In this document: piece by piece, positions 32,639 through 45,749 of the stretch | Numbering within the stretch: position 1 is the first letter of the stretch | How the letters are laid out: each line of letters begins with the position of its first letter | Source: Rhizomys pruinosus | Taxonomy: Eukaryota; Chordata; Mammalia; Rodentia; Spalacidae | Direction of reading: 5' to 3' | DNA length: 64,000 nucleotides | NCBI GenBank assembly: GCA_009823505.1 | Contig: VZQC01000392.1 | Span: 2,917,469 to 2,981,468, forward strand | Program-made: the position numbers and the translations under genes | Notes under the pieces: generated by a model | The model's database searches: none | The model's input: only the letters and a program-made list of their open reading frames with translations | Told to the model about the DNA's origin: nothing

Positions 32639-33451
32639 TCCTACAGGCACCTGTCTGTGCACATGTATATGCCTTTCATACGTGTGCTTACAGGCAAGCG
32701 TGCCTTAGATAAGGAAGAAGTATACACGCAGGTGTCTACATGCACTCGTGTGTGCACTGACACATTCATAAATGTTCAGGTCCTTTATGTATTCACATTA
32801 TGCACTTGTGCACGTGCTCTTGCACACATGCACACTGGTGCATACACGGGCTTGTTGCTGGCTGTGTGGGTTTCCTTGACACTTGCATTCATGGAGTGAA
32901 GCTGTGACAGTCAGACTGCCCGTGTTATGTATGCCGTGCCTGGCTGGCATCTGAGAATTATGCTAGCTGAAACAACCACAGACCAGAGGGTCGGAAGGTA
33001 CCACTGCCAGCCCTGGTGCCCCTGTCCACCTGGAGGATGTGAGACAATCCCACCAGATAGACAGCCCTGCCAGACGGGCTGATCCTGAAAGCCTCAGCCA
33101 CCCTCTGGCCTGCCCAGGGCTCCATGACCCCAGGACTCCTGGGTCCTTTCCCCTAAGAGTCTCATTCTTCACTTGAATCTCTCACTTCCTGCCTTCCCAA
33201 GCCTCCTCAGATTCTGGGTAGTTCTCTGGGTCAGCCTCCTCTAATGGGTTCCCAGCTGATTCCAGCCTCCTCGGTGTTGGCACCCTCTGCTGTCCATGGG
33301 GAGAATGCTGTTATATTTGGGAGTTGGGTTTTCTCTTAAGTGGCCTGCCCAGGCCCAGGTTGTCAGGAGAGCTGGGCACCTGGGTAGTTCCATCCAGAGT
33401 TTGTAGGCAGGGAAGGTTAACTGACCTCTGCCAAAGGCAGCTCGAAAATAC

Positions 33452-33690
33452 CTGGAGTGGGGCTGGCAGGATAGCTGAGTCAGCAGAGCACTTGCCGCCC
33501 CCCCCCACATGCATGAGGCCCCAAGTTCAGTCCTCAGAACCCCAGTAAAGAACCTGGGCCTGGAGGCATGTGTGTGCAGCCCAAGAACTAGAAAGGAGGT
33601 GGGTTGCTCCCTGGGGCTCACTGGCCAGCCCACCTAGCTGTATCAGTGAGTTCCCTTCCCAGTGAGAGACCTTGTTTCAAAAAAAAGGAG
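33452..33690 (+). mobile_element. B3-type SINE
   Basis: 'ggctggcaggatagctgagtcagcagagcac' through 'gctcactggccagcccacctagc' and 'gagaccttgtttcaaaaaaa' fits B3, with a poly-C run inside. Confidence 0.7.
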
Positions 33691-33848
33691 GGGGAGCCGG
33701 GCGTGGTGGTGCACGCCTTTAGTACTAGCACGTGGGAGGGAGAGGCAGGCGGATCTTTGTGAGTTCAAGGCCAGCCTGGTCTACAGAGTTCCAGGACAGC
33801 TGGGGCTACAGGGAGACCCTGTCTCGAAAAGACCAAAAAAGAAAAGGA
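33691..33848 (+). mobile_element. B1 SINE
   Basis: 'gccgggcgtggtggtgcacg' to 'gagaccctgtctcgaaaaga', full length, inserted in or after the B3 tail. Confidence 0.9.
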
Positions 33849-33881
33849 GGGGGGGCTAGAGAATGACTCAGAGTTCTAGTT

Positions 33882-34070
33882 TGCTTTTTTTTTTTTTTTT
33901 TTTTTTTTTGGTCTTTTTGCTCGAGACAGGGTCTCCCTGTTAGCCCGCGTCCTGGAACTCACTCCATGTAGACCAGTCTGGCCTTGAACTGCACAAAAGA
34001 TCCGCCTGTCTCTTCGCCTCCCAAAGTGCTGATGGATTAAAGGCGTGCGCCACCGGCCGGCGCTCTAGTG
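33882..34070 (-). mobile_element. B1 SINE, reverse, error-rich
   Basis: Poly-T, then 'gctcgagacagggtctccctg' to 'ggcgtgcgccaccgg'. It has several single-base insertions unlike other B1s nearby, and marks the start of an error-rich stretch reaching 36218. Confidence 0.8.
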
Positions 34071-34074
34071 TTGG

Positions 34075-34565
34075 TTTTAAGCGTTAGGCACACAATAAAA
34101 AATATTTGTCGATAAAACTGTCGTACACCCCGCTATAAACCAAAAACACTCCTGGCCAATGCAACTTGGGGAGAAAAACTGCTTATGGGTATTGTGCTTA
34201 CAATCTCTCCAGATCCACAGTTCCACCATTTAGGGAAGTTGAAAGGTACACCTCGGGTCACAAAACCCTGGGTAGTGCAGGCTGAAGCACAGTGCTATTG
34301 ATGAATTGTCTTAGCTCTACTGCGCTAATGCGTCGAACCCCTGGCCCATGTCCTGTCCTGGCTTGCTTATACATACACAACAACCTGCATAGGGTGTGGC
34401 ATCACCCACTAGTGGGCTGGGCCCTCTTCGACATCACTCAAAATCAAGACAGTACTTCCACGGAAGACTGGCCACAGCTAGTCCAGTGGAAGCATTTCCC
34501 CAATTTTGGCTCCCTCAACCCAGGTTGTGTCAAGTTGACACTGAGCTGTCCAGCACAATAGACCC
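34075..34565 (-). mobile_element. MaLR-type LTR, reverse, error-rich
   Basis: It resembles the complement of the LTR at 56527-56941 ('caacttggggag', 'tgtgtcaagttgacac', 'agtgggctgggccctc'). Many small indels suggest unpolished sequence. Confidence 0.5.
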
Positions 34566-34647
34566 CTTGTTACCTTGATATGCAAAAACACATCACTATT
34601 AAACCACCACCAGATATACGATGTTAATTTAATAATGTTAACAATAG

Positions 34648-34805
34648 CCGGGTGGTGGTGGCGCATTCGCCATTTAATCCTAGGCACTTGGGAGGCAGAG
34701 GGCAGGTGGAATCTTTATGAGTTCAAGGCCATCCTGTCTACAGAAGTGAATTCCAGGCCAGCTGGGGCTCAGGGAGACACTGTCTCAAAAAGAATACCAA
34801 AAATA
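34648..34805 (+). mobile_element. B1 SINE, error-rich
   Basis: 'agccgggtggtggtggcgcat' to 'gagacactgtctcaaaaag'. It contains insertions such as 'ggcagagggcaggtgg'. Confidence 0.75.
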
Positions 34806-34839
34806 CAATAAATAATAATAAATAAAGTAAATAATATAA

Positions 34840-35177
34840 ATAATTGCTTTTTTTTACATAAGAGAGTACAACCTTAAAGCCTACAATCCTAAAAAAAAAT
34901 AAAAAAAAAACCAAAGTTCAGTCTCTTTTTAAAATCTCTTAACTGCTGGGTCCTGTAAAATCCAAAAACAAGAGCACGGGCATGGTGGCCACAACCTTTA
35001 ATGCCTAGCCACTGAGGAGGATCTTTACTCAGTTCCAGGCCAAGTCTGGTCTACAGAGAGAGCTCCATGATAGTGGGGGCTACAGGGAGCCCTGTCTCAA
35101 AAAAAGAAAAGAAGTTAAAAAAACAAAAATCCAAAACAAGTACTATCTTAATTTAAAGGGAAAGAATCAGGCCACAC
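34840..35177. mobile_element. MaLR internal fragment with B1 insertion, error-rich duplicate
   Basis: This ~270-base block (gttcagtctctttttaaaatc, B1 at 34975-35108, then aaaggg..gaatcagg) recurs in clean form at 36221-36487 on the other side of the single-N gap at 36219. The clean version lacks the small indels. Confidence 0.75.
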
Positions 35178-36218
35178 CTGTCCCATTAACCATCCCCACC
35201 CATCCGTCCATCCTCACCCGTCCAATACCATCCTCCACCTGTCCGTCCATCCTCCACCCATCCGTCCATGCCTCTCACCCATCCATCCATCCTCCACCCA
35301 TACATCCATCCTCCACCTGTCCATGTCCATCCCTCCACCTGTCCATTCCATCCTCCACCCTCCCTCCATCCTCCACCCGTCCATCGGTCCATCTCTCCAC
35401 CTGTCCATCCATCCCTCCACCCATACCATTACCATCCTCCCAACCCATCATCTATCCACCAATCTCTCATCTACCCATCCATCCCTCCACCATCCGTACA
35501 TACCTTCCCCCACATCCCTCATCCCTCACCATCCATCCATCCTCCCACCCATCCATTCTCCCATCTCCTCCTACCCCATCCCATCCATCCTCCACCTTCC
35601 ATCCCTCCATCCTCCACCCATCCCCCATCCTCCACCCATCCATCATCCTCCATCTGTCTGTCCATCCCCACCCTTCCCATCCATCCTCCACCTGTCCATC
35701 CCATTACCTCCACCTGTCCATCCCATCCTCCAACCTTCCCTCCATCCTCCACCCGTCCGTCCATCCTCCACCCGTCCATCCATCCTCCACCTGTCCATCA
35801 TCCCCCACCCGTCCGTCCATCTCCACCTGTCCGTTCCATCCTCCACTGTCCAATCCATCCTCCACCCTTCTAACCATCCTCCACCTGTCCATCCCTCCCG
35901 ACCACCATCCATCCATCCTCCACCCATCCATGCCTCCTCCACCTGTCTGTCCATCTTCCACCTGTCTGTCCATCCTCCACCCATCCATCATCCTCCACCC
36001 GTCTGTCCATCCTCCACCTGTCTGTCCATCCTCCATGTGTCCATCCATCCTCCACCTGTCCATCATCCCCCACCCGTCCGTCCATCCCCCACCTGTCTGT
36101 CCATCCTCCACCTGTCCGTCCATCCTCCACCCGTCCGTCCATCCTCCACCCGTCCGTCCATCCTCCACCTGTCTGTCCATCCTCCACCTGTCCGTCCATC
36201 CTCCCACCCATCCATCCA
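35178..36218. repeat. 19-bp minisatellite, error-rich first part (about 55 units)
   Basis: Same unit as the array from 36487 (ccatcctccacc(c/t)(g/a)tcc..), but with frequent missing or extra bases, ending at a single N. It is probably unpolished read sequence across the array. Confidence 0.9.
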
Positions 36219-36219
36219 N
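36219..36219. other. single-N assembly gap
   Basis: One N between an error-rich repeat array and a clean copy of sequence already present at 34890-35177. Confidence 0.9.
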
Positions 36220-36486
36220 AAAAAAAAAAAAAAAAAACCCAAAAGTTCAGTCTCTTTTTAAAATCTCTTAACTGTGGGCTCCTGTAAAATCCAAAACAAG
36301 AGCCGGGCATGGTGGCACACACCTTTAATCCTAGCACTGAGGAGGATCTTTATCAGTTCAAGGCCAATCTGGTCTACAGAGAGAGCTCCAGGATAGTGGG
36401 GGCTACAGGGAGACCCTGTCTTGAAAAGATAAAAAACAAAATCCAAAACAAGTACTATCTTATTTCAAAGGGAAGAATCAGGCACA
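36220..36486. mobile_element. MaLR internal fragment with B1 SINE (36300-36430), clean copy
   Basis: 'aaaatccaaaacaag' is repeated on both sides of the B1 (near 36287 and 36440), its target-site duplication. The host sequence matches 28010-28095. Confidence 0.75.
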
Positions 36487-38157
36487 CCTGTCCATCCATC
36501 CTCCACCCATCCGTCCATCCTCCACCCGTCCATCCATCCTCCACCCGTCCATCCATCCTCCACCCATCCGTCCATCCTCCACCCATCCATCCATCCTCCA
36601 CCCATCCATCCATCCTCCACCTGTCCATCCATCCTCCACCTGTCCATCCATCCTCCACCCTTCCCTCCATCCTCCACCCGTCCATCCATCCTCCACCTGT
36701 CCATCCATCCTCCACCCATCCATCCATCCTCCACCCATCCATCCATCCTCCACCCATCCATCCATCCTCCACCCATCCATCCATCCTCCACCCATCCGTC
36801 CATCCTCCACCCATCCGTCCATCCTCCACCCATCCATCCATCCTCCACCCATCCATCCATCCTCTACCCATCCATCCATCCTCCACCTGTCCATCCATCC
36901 TCCACCCTTCCCTCCATCCTCCACCCATCCATCATCCTCCATCTGTCTGTCCATCCTCCACCCTTCCATCCATCCTCCACCTGTCCATCCATCCTCCACC
37001 TGTCCATCCATCCTCCACCCTTCCCTCCATCCTCCACCCGTCCGTCCATCCTCCACCCGTCCGTCCATCCTCCACCTGTCCGTCCATCCTCCACCCTTCC
37101 CTCCATCCTCCACCTGTCCGTCCATCCTCCACCTGTCCATCCATCCTCCACCCATTCATCCATCCTCCACCTGTCCATCCCTCCCCCACCCATCCATCCA
37201 TCCTCCACCCATCCATCCATCCTCCACCTGTCTGTCCATCTTCCACCTGTCTGTCCATCCTCCACCCATCCATCCATCCTCCACCCGTCTGTCCATCCTC
37301 CACCTGTCTGTCCATCCTCCACCTGTCTGTCCATCCTCCACCTGTCCATCATCCCCCACCCGTCCGTCCATCCCCCACCTGTCTGTCCATCCTCCACCTG
37401 TCCGTCCATCCTCCACCCGTCCATCCATCCTCCACCCATCTGTCCATCCTCCACCTGTCTGTCCATCCTCCACCTGTCCGTCCATCCTCCACCCATCCAT
37501 CCATCCTCGACCTGTCCATCCATCCTCCACCTGTCTGTCCATCCTCCACCTGTCTGTCCATCCTCTACCCGTCCATCCATCATCCACCCATCCGTCCATC
37601 CTCCACCTGTCTGTCCATCCTCCACTTGTCCGTCCATCCTCCATCTGTCCATCCATCCTCCACCCTTCCCTCCATCCTCCACCCATCCATCCATCCTCCA
37701 CCCGTCCATCCATCCTCCACCTGTCTGTCCATCCTCCACCTGTCTGTCCATCCTCTACCCGTCCATCCATCATCCACCCATCCGTCCATCCTCCACCTGT
37801 CTGTCCATCCTCCACTTGTCCGTCCATCCTCCATCTGTCCATCCATCCTCCACCCTTCCCTCCATCCTCCACCCATCCATCCATCCTCCACCCGTCCATC
37901 CATCCTCCACCTGTCTGTCCATCCTCCATGTGTCCATCCATCCTCCACCTGTCCATCCATCCTCCACCCTTCCCTCCATCCTCCACCCGTCCATCCATCC
38001 TCCACCTGTCCATCCATCCCCCACCCATCCATCCATCCTCCACCTATCTGTCCATCCTCCACCCGTCCATCCATCCCCCACCCATCCATCCATCCTCCAC
38101 CCGTCCATCCATCCCCCACCCATCCATCCATTCTCCACCCGTCCATCCATCCTCCAC
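36487..38157. repeat. 19-bp minisatellite (about 88 units)
   Basis: The unit ccaccc(a/g)tcc(a/g)tccatcct, 19 bp, has variants ctgtccatc, cttccctcc and ctgtctgtcc. It shows higher-order runs, such as 37530-37680 reappearing at 37710-37860. One strand is almost pure pyrimidine plus A. It sits within a MaLR internal fragment on the left and a B2 on the right. Long frames of HPPPVHPSS and DGWMGGGW type on either strand are products of the unit (19 is not a multiple of 3, so all frames stay open). Confidence 0.97.
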
Positions 38158-38245
38158 CCTGGGTGCTGGAGATCAAACCCAGGTCCTCTGCAAGAGCAGA
38201 CAGTGCTCTTAACCACTGAGCCATCTATCTCTCCAGCCCAAGCCT
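38158..38245 (-). mobile_element. B2 SINE 5' part, reverse
   Basis: 'gggtgctggagatcaaacccaggtcctctgcaa' to 'gagccatctatctctccagccc' is the head of a reversed B2. The missing B2 remainder coincides with the minisatellite. Confidence 0.85.
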
Positions 38246-39954
38246 GTCTTTTTATCTGAAAATCTCTGTCTTCCCTTCCTTTCTGAAGGATCTTTTCACT
38301 GGTTGTGCACTTTCCTGGGTGGTCTTTTCTGTCCAGCTGCCTTCATTTCAAAGCTGAGTTATGGGTTTTGGAGGCTGAGTTCCTTCCATGGGATAAAAAA
38401 ACAAGTAAACATCTGGGACCCGCAGAAAACCCATGCATGGGAGAAGGAAAAGGGGCAAGCAGAGGAGCGGAGCTGGGGGGGGGGGAGCAGAGGATGGGGC
38501 TGGAGGGGGAGAGGGGAGCAGAGGATGGGGCTGGGCAGCTGGGTGGGCGGGGAAGGGGCAGCAGGAGGAGCTGGCGGTGCAGGAGAGTATCCAGCCAGCG
38601 TGACTCGATAGGCCAGTGAGATCTGGGATTGTTGCCGGGGCAGCGATATGGTGACAGAATATGGCGACAGGCAGGGGAAGGGGACAGAGAGGTGGTTGGG
38701 AAGCTACGGCTCAGAGGAAAGCACGAGGGCAGGAGCCGGAGCTGGAGGTCAGACCTAAGGGAGTCACAGGCACAGAAACGAAACATTAATATGAAAGAAA
38801 GAAAAGGAGAGAGAGGGAAATAAAGACAGACTTGTTGCGCACTGACAGGTCCCATCAGACTGGGAGGGAACCCCCAACCCCCTCTCCAGAGCTGAGAATT
38901 CCCAAGCAGCAGACCTCTGGGTCCAGCCTTTTATAGACCTCTGTCCCCTCCTCCCTCATTGATGCTGTCTCTTGAGTGGACCCCACCCCCACCCCACAAC
39001 CAGCAGGTTTTTTGCTTCTGACTGGCTGAGCACTGCCAATGCTTGGGGGTTTGCATCAGTGACCCTGGGAGCAGGAAGCAGCCTTTTTTTAAAAGCGCCC
39101 CCATCAGCTCAGTTTCCCTAACGTTGCCCCAGCTGTCTTCTGTCTCCAGTTATTTGAGTACGAGCTGTGGCCTGGCTTTTTGGGTTCACACTGCTTAGAG
39201 TGTCTGAGTAGAACTGCAGTTCAGTGTTTGAAATCAGACATGGAAAACTTCAAGGCGGCTCTTCCCAAAGTTTTCCCGCCTTCTCTTCTTTCATTCGGCA
39301 TCTCTGGCATCTCCGGCTTCAGGCGCATCCCACCGGCTGGGCTGCTGAGCACTCTTCTTTCATTGCTGACACACTTCTCTTCCTTGTAGCTTCTGGGCTT
39401 TTTAGTCTCTCTTCCAGGGAAGCTGTGACTGCAGGCTGCTTCCCTCCGCTGCAGGACTCCCCTGTGGTCTTTTCGGGATTCCCAGCTTCCCTCCTGGGAC
39501 TGTTTTGTCCCTCCCACCTTTCCCTGTGGACTGTCATTCGTGTAAAGTCTTGTCTGCTGATGCTGGTGTCTGCACTGTCAGTCTCTACTGTCATTTCTCT
39601 TCAATGAGGACCGTGTGTGCCGTGTGCCTACTCTGCCCATGTTTGACACTTGTTTGTTGGATTTTAGTGAGAAACAAAGATCCTCACTTCGTAATAAAGA
39701 GCACTGGAGACTCAGCCCCAAAAGTGGCTTGCAAAACTAGGTGACAGGCTGGAAATGACAGGAATGCTGACTCAGCACAGAGAACAATTTCCAACCCCTT
39801 CCTCCTCCTCCCCTTCTCGCTGGCTGAGTAATCAGGAGGGTGCCCTCTTACTATGCCACCTGGGTCCTCTATTTTTCCCCCAGCCCCTTACATTTTTCTG
39901 TCTCTTAAAGACTGTCAGTGGGCTTGTCTCCATTTACCATCCTGCTTATTTTCT
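38246..39954. other. Tspear intron; G-rich stretch at 38470-38580
   Basis: No gene. 38475-38570 repeats 'ggagcagaggatggggctgg' twice within a G-rich run. 38390-39000 could be an old LTR (it has a TATA-like tttatag and AATAAAGACAGACTTG), but no matching second LTR is visible. Confidence 0.4.
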
Positions 39955-40172
39955 TTTTTTTTAATTTTTTTTTATTATGTCTTATGTGTATGAGTGTACT
40001 GTCTGCATGTAGGTTTGTGCACCCATGTTGGGCAATGCTGCGGAGGTCAGAAGAGGGCGTCGGATTCCCCTGGAACTGAGTTAAAGACAGTTCTTAGCCA
40101 CCGTGTGGGTGCTGGGGATTGAACCCAGGTCCTCTGCAAGGGCATTCGGCGCTGAGCCATCTCTCCATCCCC
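39955..40172 (-). mobile_element. B2 SINE, reverse
   Basis: Full B2 in reverse: 'gtactgtctgcatgtagg', 'tcggattcccctggaactg', 'ggattgaacccaggtcctctgcaa', 'gagccatctctccatcccc'. Confidence 0.9.
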
Positions 40173-41728
40173 CTGCTTATTTTCAAGCTTATGAGGTGCA
40201 TGGCCTTATCATCTTTCCAGGTCATTAGGCAAAATTAGCTGTTAGTAATTCTCTAAGCTCCTACTTTAGGGGCAGGGAAGGTAGCTTAACAGAGTTTGAG
40301 TGGAGGTGAGAGCTGGCTTAGCAGATTCTGCGGGTTCAGTGTCTTTGGTTTACTGTATTGGGACCTAAGCTACCTTCAGGCACTTTTGAAAACAGACCAT
40401 TATTTTTATTTCTTACGCTTGACACGGTGATGATGTGTGGTAGCTGTGTATTCCATTTCCTTACTCCGAGGAGAGTTGAACACCATTCTAGCACACTGAG
40501 TTATCTGTTCTCCCATCTGCCTCTGGCCAGTGCCTTGCTGGGCCTTAGTTTTGACTTTAGATTCAAGCAGTGATCCCCAGTCCCTGGCCCTTGGTAGGTA
40601 CTCCCTCACTTGTGAAGAGCCTCTCTGGGACTGCTGTGGAGACCCCATGGTGGTGTCTAGAGCTCTCTGGCTCTCACACCAGGCCTGGCCCCCCCAGCCC
40701 CACCTCCTGGCTCTCCCACACTTAGAGCCCCACCTCCTCTGAGACAACTTCTCTGAGTCCTTGCAGTTCTGGAGTGAGAGGTGCTAAGAGGACCTAAGGA
40801 CTCTTTCCCTGTGGCTCTCCTACGACAGCCTTTTCAGTTCTCAGATCAAACTCTTCTGACTGCCCTGGTCCTCTGCATACCCCACAGACCCTGTGTACCA
40901 TGTGGGTAGAGGCTGTGGTCAGAGTCAGGTCCACGTGACCTCACCTGGGTGGTTTCCTGCTTTGAGGGTGGGCCCCTGAAGAGCCTCGGAGCATATTTCT
41001 GTAGGGTGTCCTGCTGATCAGCAGGTGGCTATGATGAAAGTTTCCATCAAGACCCAGAAGCATAAAGTCAGAAGAAACACTCTGAGGACATTGGCCAGGG
41101 GCCAGCCTGCATCTCCATGGTGTGGGAACAGATGGCTACCTAACCTTTCACTTCCTGATGAAGCCAGAGCCGAGGCCACGCAGCACCCCACCCCCGCTGT
41201 GACTTCAGGTCCCTAGGCACTGTTGCTAGGGGGTCCATCAGCCAGAGATCCACATTCCTTCCCATACTCTGGCCCCACCCCTGCTACCTTTCTGGGTGGT
41301 CAGTTATGGCGTGCTCTCCTCAGCTTCTCTGGGAAGGCTCTCCTTCTCCCAGGGTCAGAATGTCTCCAACTCCCTCCTTCCCTGCACACTACCCCCTACG
41401 ACTCACATCACACGTCCTCCCCATGGCTCCTCCTTGGCCCCTAATACAAATGAGCTCATGAAGCTCCAGGGCAGCGGCAAAGGCCACATCTCCCCCACCG
41501 CCTCACACCTCACACCTCACTGAGTGACCCCTGGGGCAACTGAACTCTGTTTTGGAGCTGGGCTGGAGGGGGTGGAAGCTGAGAGGCGGAGCTGCTGCAG
41601 ACAGACCAAAGGATGGCTTGGTGGGGCATCTGCTGCTGGCCCCCTTAAGGAGAGGCCCTGGTACCCTGGGGACACGGTGGCTGGCGTGATGCTCCCAGCC
41701 CTGCTGTGTGGCCCTCCTTTGGTTCTAG
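40173..41728. other. Tspear intron, nothing recognised
   Basis: End of the 15.5 kb intron. No further exon or repeat was recognised. Confidence 0.5.
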
Positions 41729-41916
41729 ACCTTCGGCGCTGCAGACTGGGAGGTCTTCCGCATCGGCGAAAGGGTCTTCCTTGCCGTTGCCAACAGTCAC
41801 AGTTACGACGTGGAGATGCAGGTGCAAAACGACTCCTACATCCTCAGCTCCGTCATCTATGAGCTGAATGTCACAGCACAGACCTTTGTCAAGTTTCAGG
41901 ACATCCCCACCTGCAG
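41729..41916 (+). CDS. Tspear: Tspear coding exon, EAR repeat 5
   Basis: 188 nt, acceptor 'cctttggttctag', donor 'gtaccc' at 41917, phase 0 in and 2 out. It encodes [20 protein letters not shown] and [20 protein letters not shown], then [23 protein letters not shown] core [20 protein letters not shown] and NVT are possible N-glycosylation sites. Confidence 0.93.
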
Positions 41917-42260
41917 GTACCCAGCCAGGCTGGATGGAAGGGCGTGGCGAGTCTGTGGGTGGGCAGCACCCGATGGCCTGAAGGGGCTCATCCCTGAACT
42001 CCTCTCCCGACATTGGACAGAGCAGATTGCTGTGACGACAGGGCCCATCCCCCCCACTGGCCCCGTACGCCTTGGAGATGTGAGCTTGCCCTAAGTGGAG
42101 CCCAGCACCTGCACAGGGAAAACTGACTTGTCTATGTGCCCAGAGAGTGAATGCCAGTGAGGTCTAGCATCCTGAGCTTGTATCGCAGCCACCCTCCCAC
42201 CACATGCCGCCAGGTCCTGCCCAACCTGCTCCTCACAGTGTACATAGCTGTGTCAGGAAG

Positions 42261-42470
42261 AGCTGCTGCTGCAGGCAACACAGAGGCCCCAGGAAAGTGC
42301 AGCTGCTGCTGCAGGCAACACAGAGGCCCCAGGAAAGTGCAGCTGCTGCTGCAGGCAACAAAGAGGCCCCAGAAAAGTGCAGCTGCTGCTGCAGGCAACA
42401 CAGAGGCCCCAGGAAAGTGCACCTGCTGCTGCAGGCAACACAGAGGCCCCAGGAAAGTGCAGCTGGTGCA
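42261..42470. repeat. 40-bp tandem repeat (5 units)
   Basis: Units start at 42261, 42301, 42341, 42381 and 42421 ('agctgctgctgcaggcaaca' plus 'cagaggccccaggaaagtgc'), almost identical. They contain (CAG)/(CTG) triplets and lie in the intron after exon 41729. Confidence 0.97.
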
Positions 42471-42597
42471 GGTGGCTGAGGAAAGAAAGGCCCTTCCACG
42501 CCAGCCCATTGCTTCCAAATCTTTTGATTGACAGGTGTCCACAATGTTTAGTTATAAATACATAGTGTGATTTTTTCTTAATTAAAAAGAAAATAAG

Positions 42598-42815
42598 GGC
42601 CGGAGAGATGGCTCAGAGGTTAAGAGCACTGGCCATTCTTGCAGAGGACCCAAGTTTGGATCCTAGCATGTACCTGGCAGCTAACAACAGTCTGTAACCC
42701 TGATTTCAGGGGATCCAATACCCTCTTCTGACATCATAGGCATTGCATGACACAGGTGCCCTTACATACATGTAGCCAATACACTCGTACGTATAAAATT
42801 AAATAAAATTTAATA
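42598..42815 (+). mobile_element. B2 SINE
   Basis: 'gccggagagatggctcagaggttaagagcac' to an A-rich tail with 'aaattaaataaaattt'. Full length. Confidence 0.9.
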
Positions 42816-42821
42816 AATTTT

Positions 42822-42975
42822 TTTTTTTTGGCTTTTTCGAGACAGGGTCTCCCTGTAGCCTCAGCTATCCTGGAACTCGCTCTGTTGACCAGGCTGGCCT
42901 TGAATTCACAAAGATCCACCTGCCTCTGCCTCCCAAGTGCTAGGATTAAAGGAGTGCGCCACCATGCCCAGCTAA
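42822..42975 (-). mobile_element. B1 SINE, reverse
   Basis: Poly-T, 'cgagacagggtctccctgta' to 'gcgccaccatgcccagc'. Confidence 0.9.
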
Positions 42976-43008
42976 TAAATAAAGTATTTTTAAAAGCCAA
43001 TAAGCTGG

Positions 43009-43108
43009 GGCTGGAGAGATGGCTCAGAGGTTAAGAGCACCAACTGTTCTTGCAGAGGACCCAAGTTCAATTCCCAGCACACACATGGCAGCTAAGAACC
43101 ATCTTTAA
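43009..43108 (+). mobile_element. B2 SINE 5' part
   Basis: 'ggggctggagagatggctcagaggttaagagc' to 'cagctaagaaccatcttta', cut short by the following B1. Confidence 0.88.
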
Positions 43109-43258
43109 GCTGGGCGTGGTAGTGCATACCTTTAATCCTAGCACTAGGGAGATAGAGGCAGGCAGATCTCTGTGAGTTCAAGGCCAGCCTGGTCTACACA
43201 GTGAGTTCCAAGCCAGCTGGGGCTATAGGGAGACCCTGTCTCAAAAAGACAGAAAAAA
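43109..43258 (+). mobile_element. B1 SINE
   Basis: 'gctgggcgtggtagtgcatacc' to 'gagaccctgtctcaaaaaga' with a poly-A tail. Confidence 0.9.
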
Positions 43259-43536
43259 AAAAAAAAGTCCAATAAGCTAAGAATATGGGTACATCAGCCA
43301 TGAAGGCAGTAACGCCCTTTCCTGCCAAGACTTGTCCAAAGTTCCAGAAGAATCTTGGAACAAAGTACAAGAAGAGCCAGTGGCAGTGTCCAGCGCAGAC
43401 TCAGAACCGATCTGAATGGAGCTGCCTGTGGGCTCTGGGCCCATTGGCTCTGGAGGGAGCTGCATGTTCAAGCTGGGAGCACATGTTTATAACCAGGGTC
43501 CTGCTGAGAATGAGTTTTACAATAAACAAGTGTGAA

Positions 43537-43676
43537 CATGAGGAGAGGAGCCCAGCTTGGGGCCAGCGGCAGACCCCCAGGTGCACGGGGCAGACCCCCA
43601 GGTGCACGGGGTTCTCATGAGGAGAGGAGCCCGGCTTGGGGCCAGCGGCAGACCCCCAGGTGCGCGGGGTTCTCAG
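43537..43676. repeat. 79-bp direct repeat beside Tspear exon 43698
   Basis: 'catgaggagaggagccc' starts at 43537 and again at 43616. The first unit also has an internal doubling of 'cagacccccaggtgcacggg'. The second unit ends about 20 bases before the exon acceptor. Confidence 0.88.
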
Positions 43677-43697
43677 GCTGCCTCCCTGTCTCTTCAG

Positions 43698-43799
43698 TGC
43701 TCTGGACTGGGAGTTCTTCTCTGTGGGTGAAGATCACTTCCTGGTGGTTGCAAACTCCTTCGATGGAAACAGCTTCTCGGTGAACAGTGTAATTTACAG
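43698..43799 (+). CDS. Tspear: Tspear coding exon, EAR repeat 6
   Basis: 102 nt, acceptor 'ccctgtctcttcag', donor 'gtaagg' at 43800. It completes Ser, then encodes [20 protein letters not shown] and [13 protein letters not shown]; phase 2 out. It is the shortest of the EAR exons, with the core [17 protein letters not shown] intact. Confidence 0.93.

Positions 43800-45749
<1,950 letters not shown>

Noticed and set aside
36309..38219. 636-codon open frame rich in His-Pro-Ser, and antisense Asp-Gly-Trp frames
   Set aside because: Produced by the 19-bp unit, which keeps all frames open. No start context, no non-repeat domain; the frame begins in a B1.
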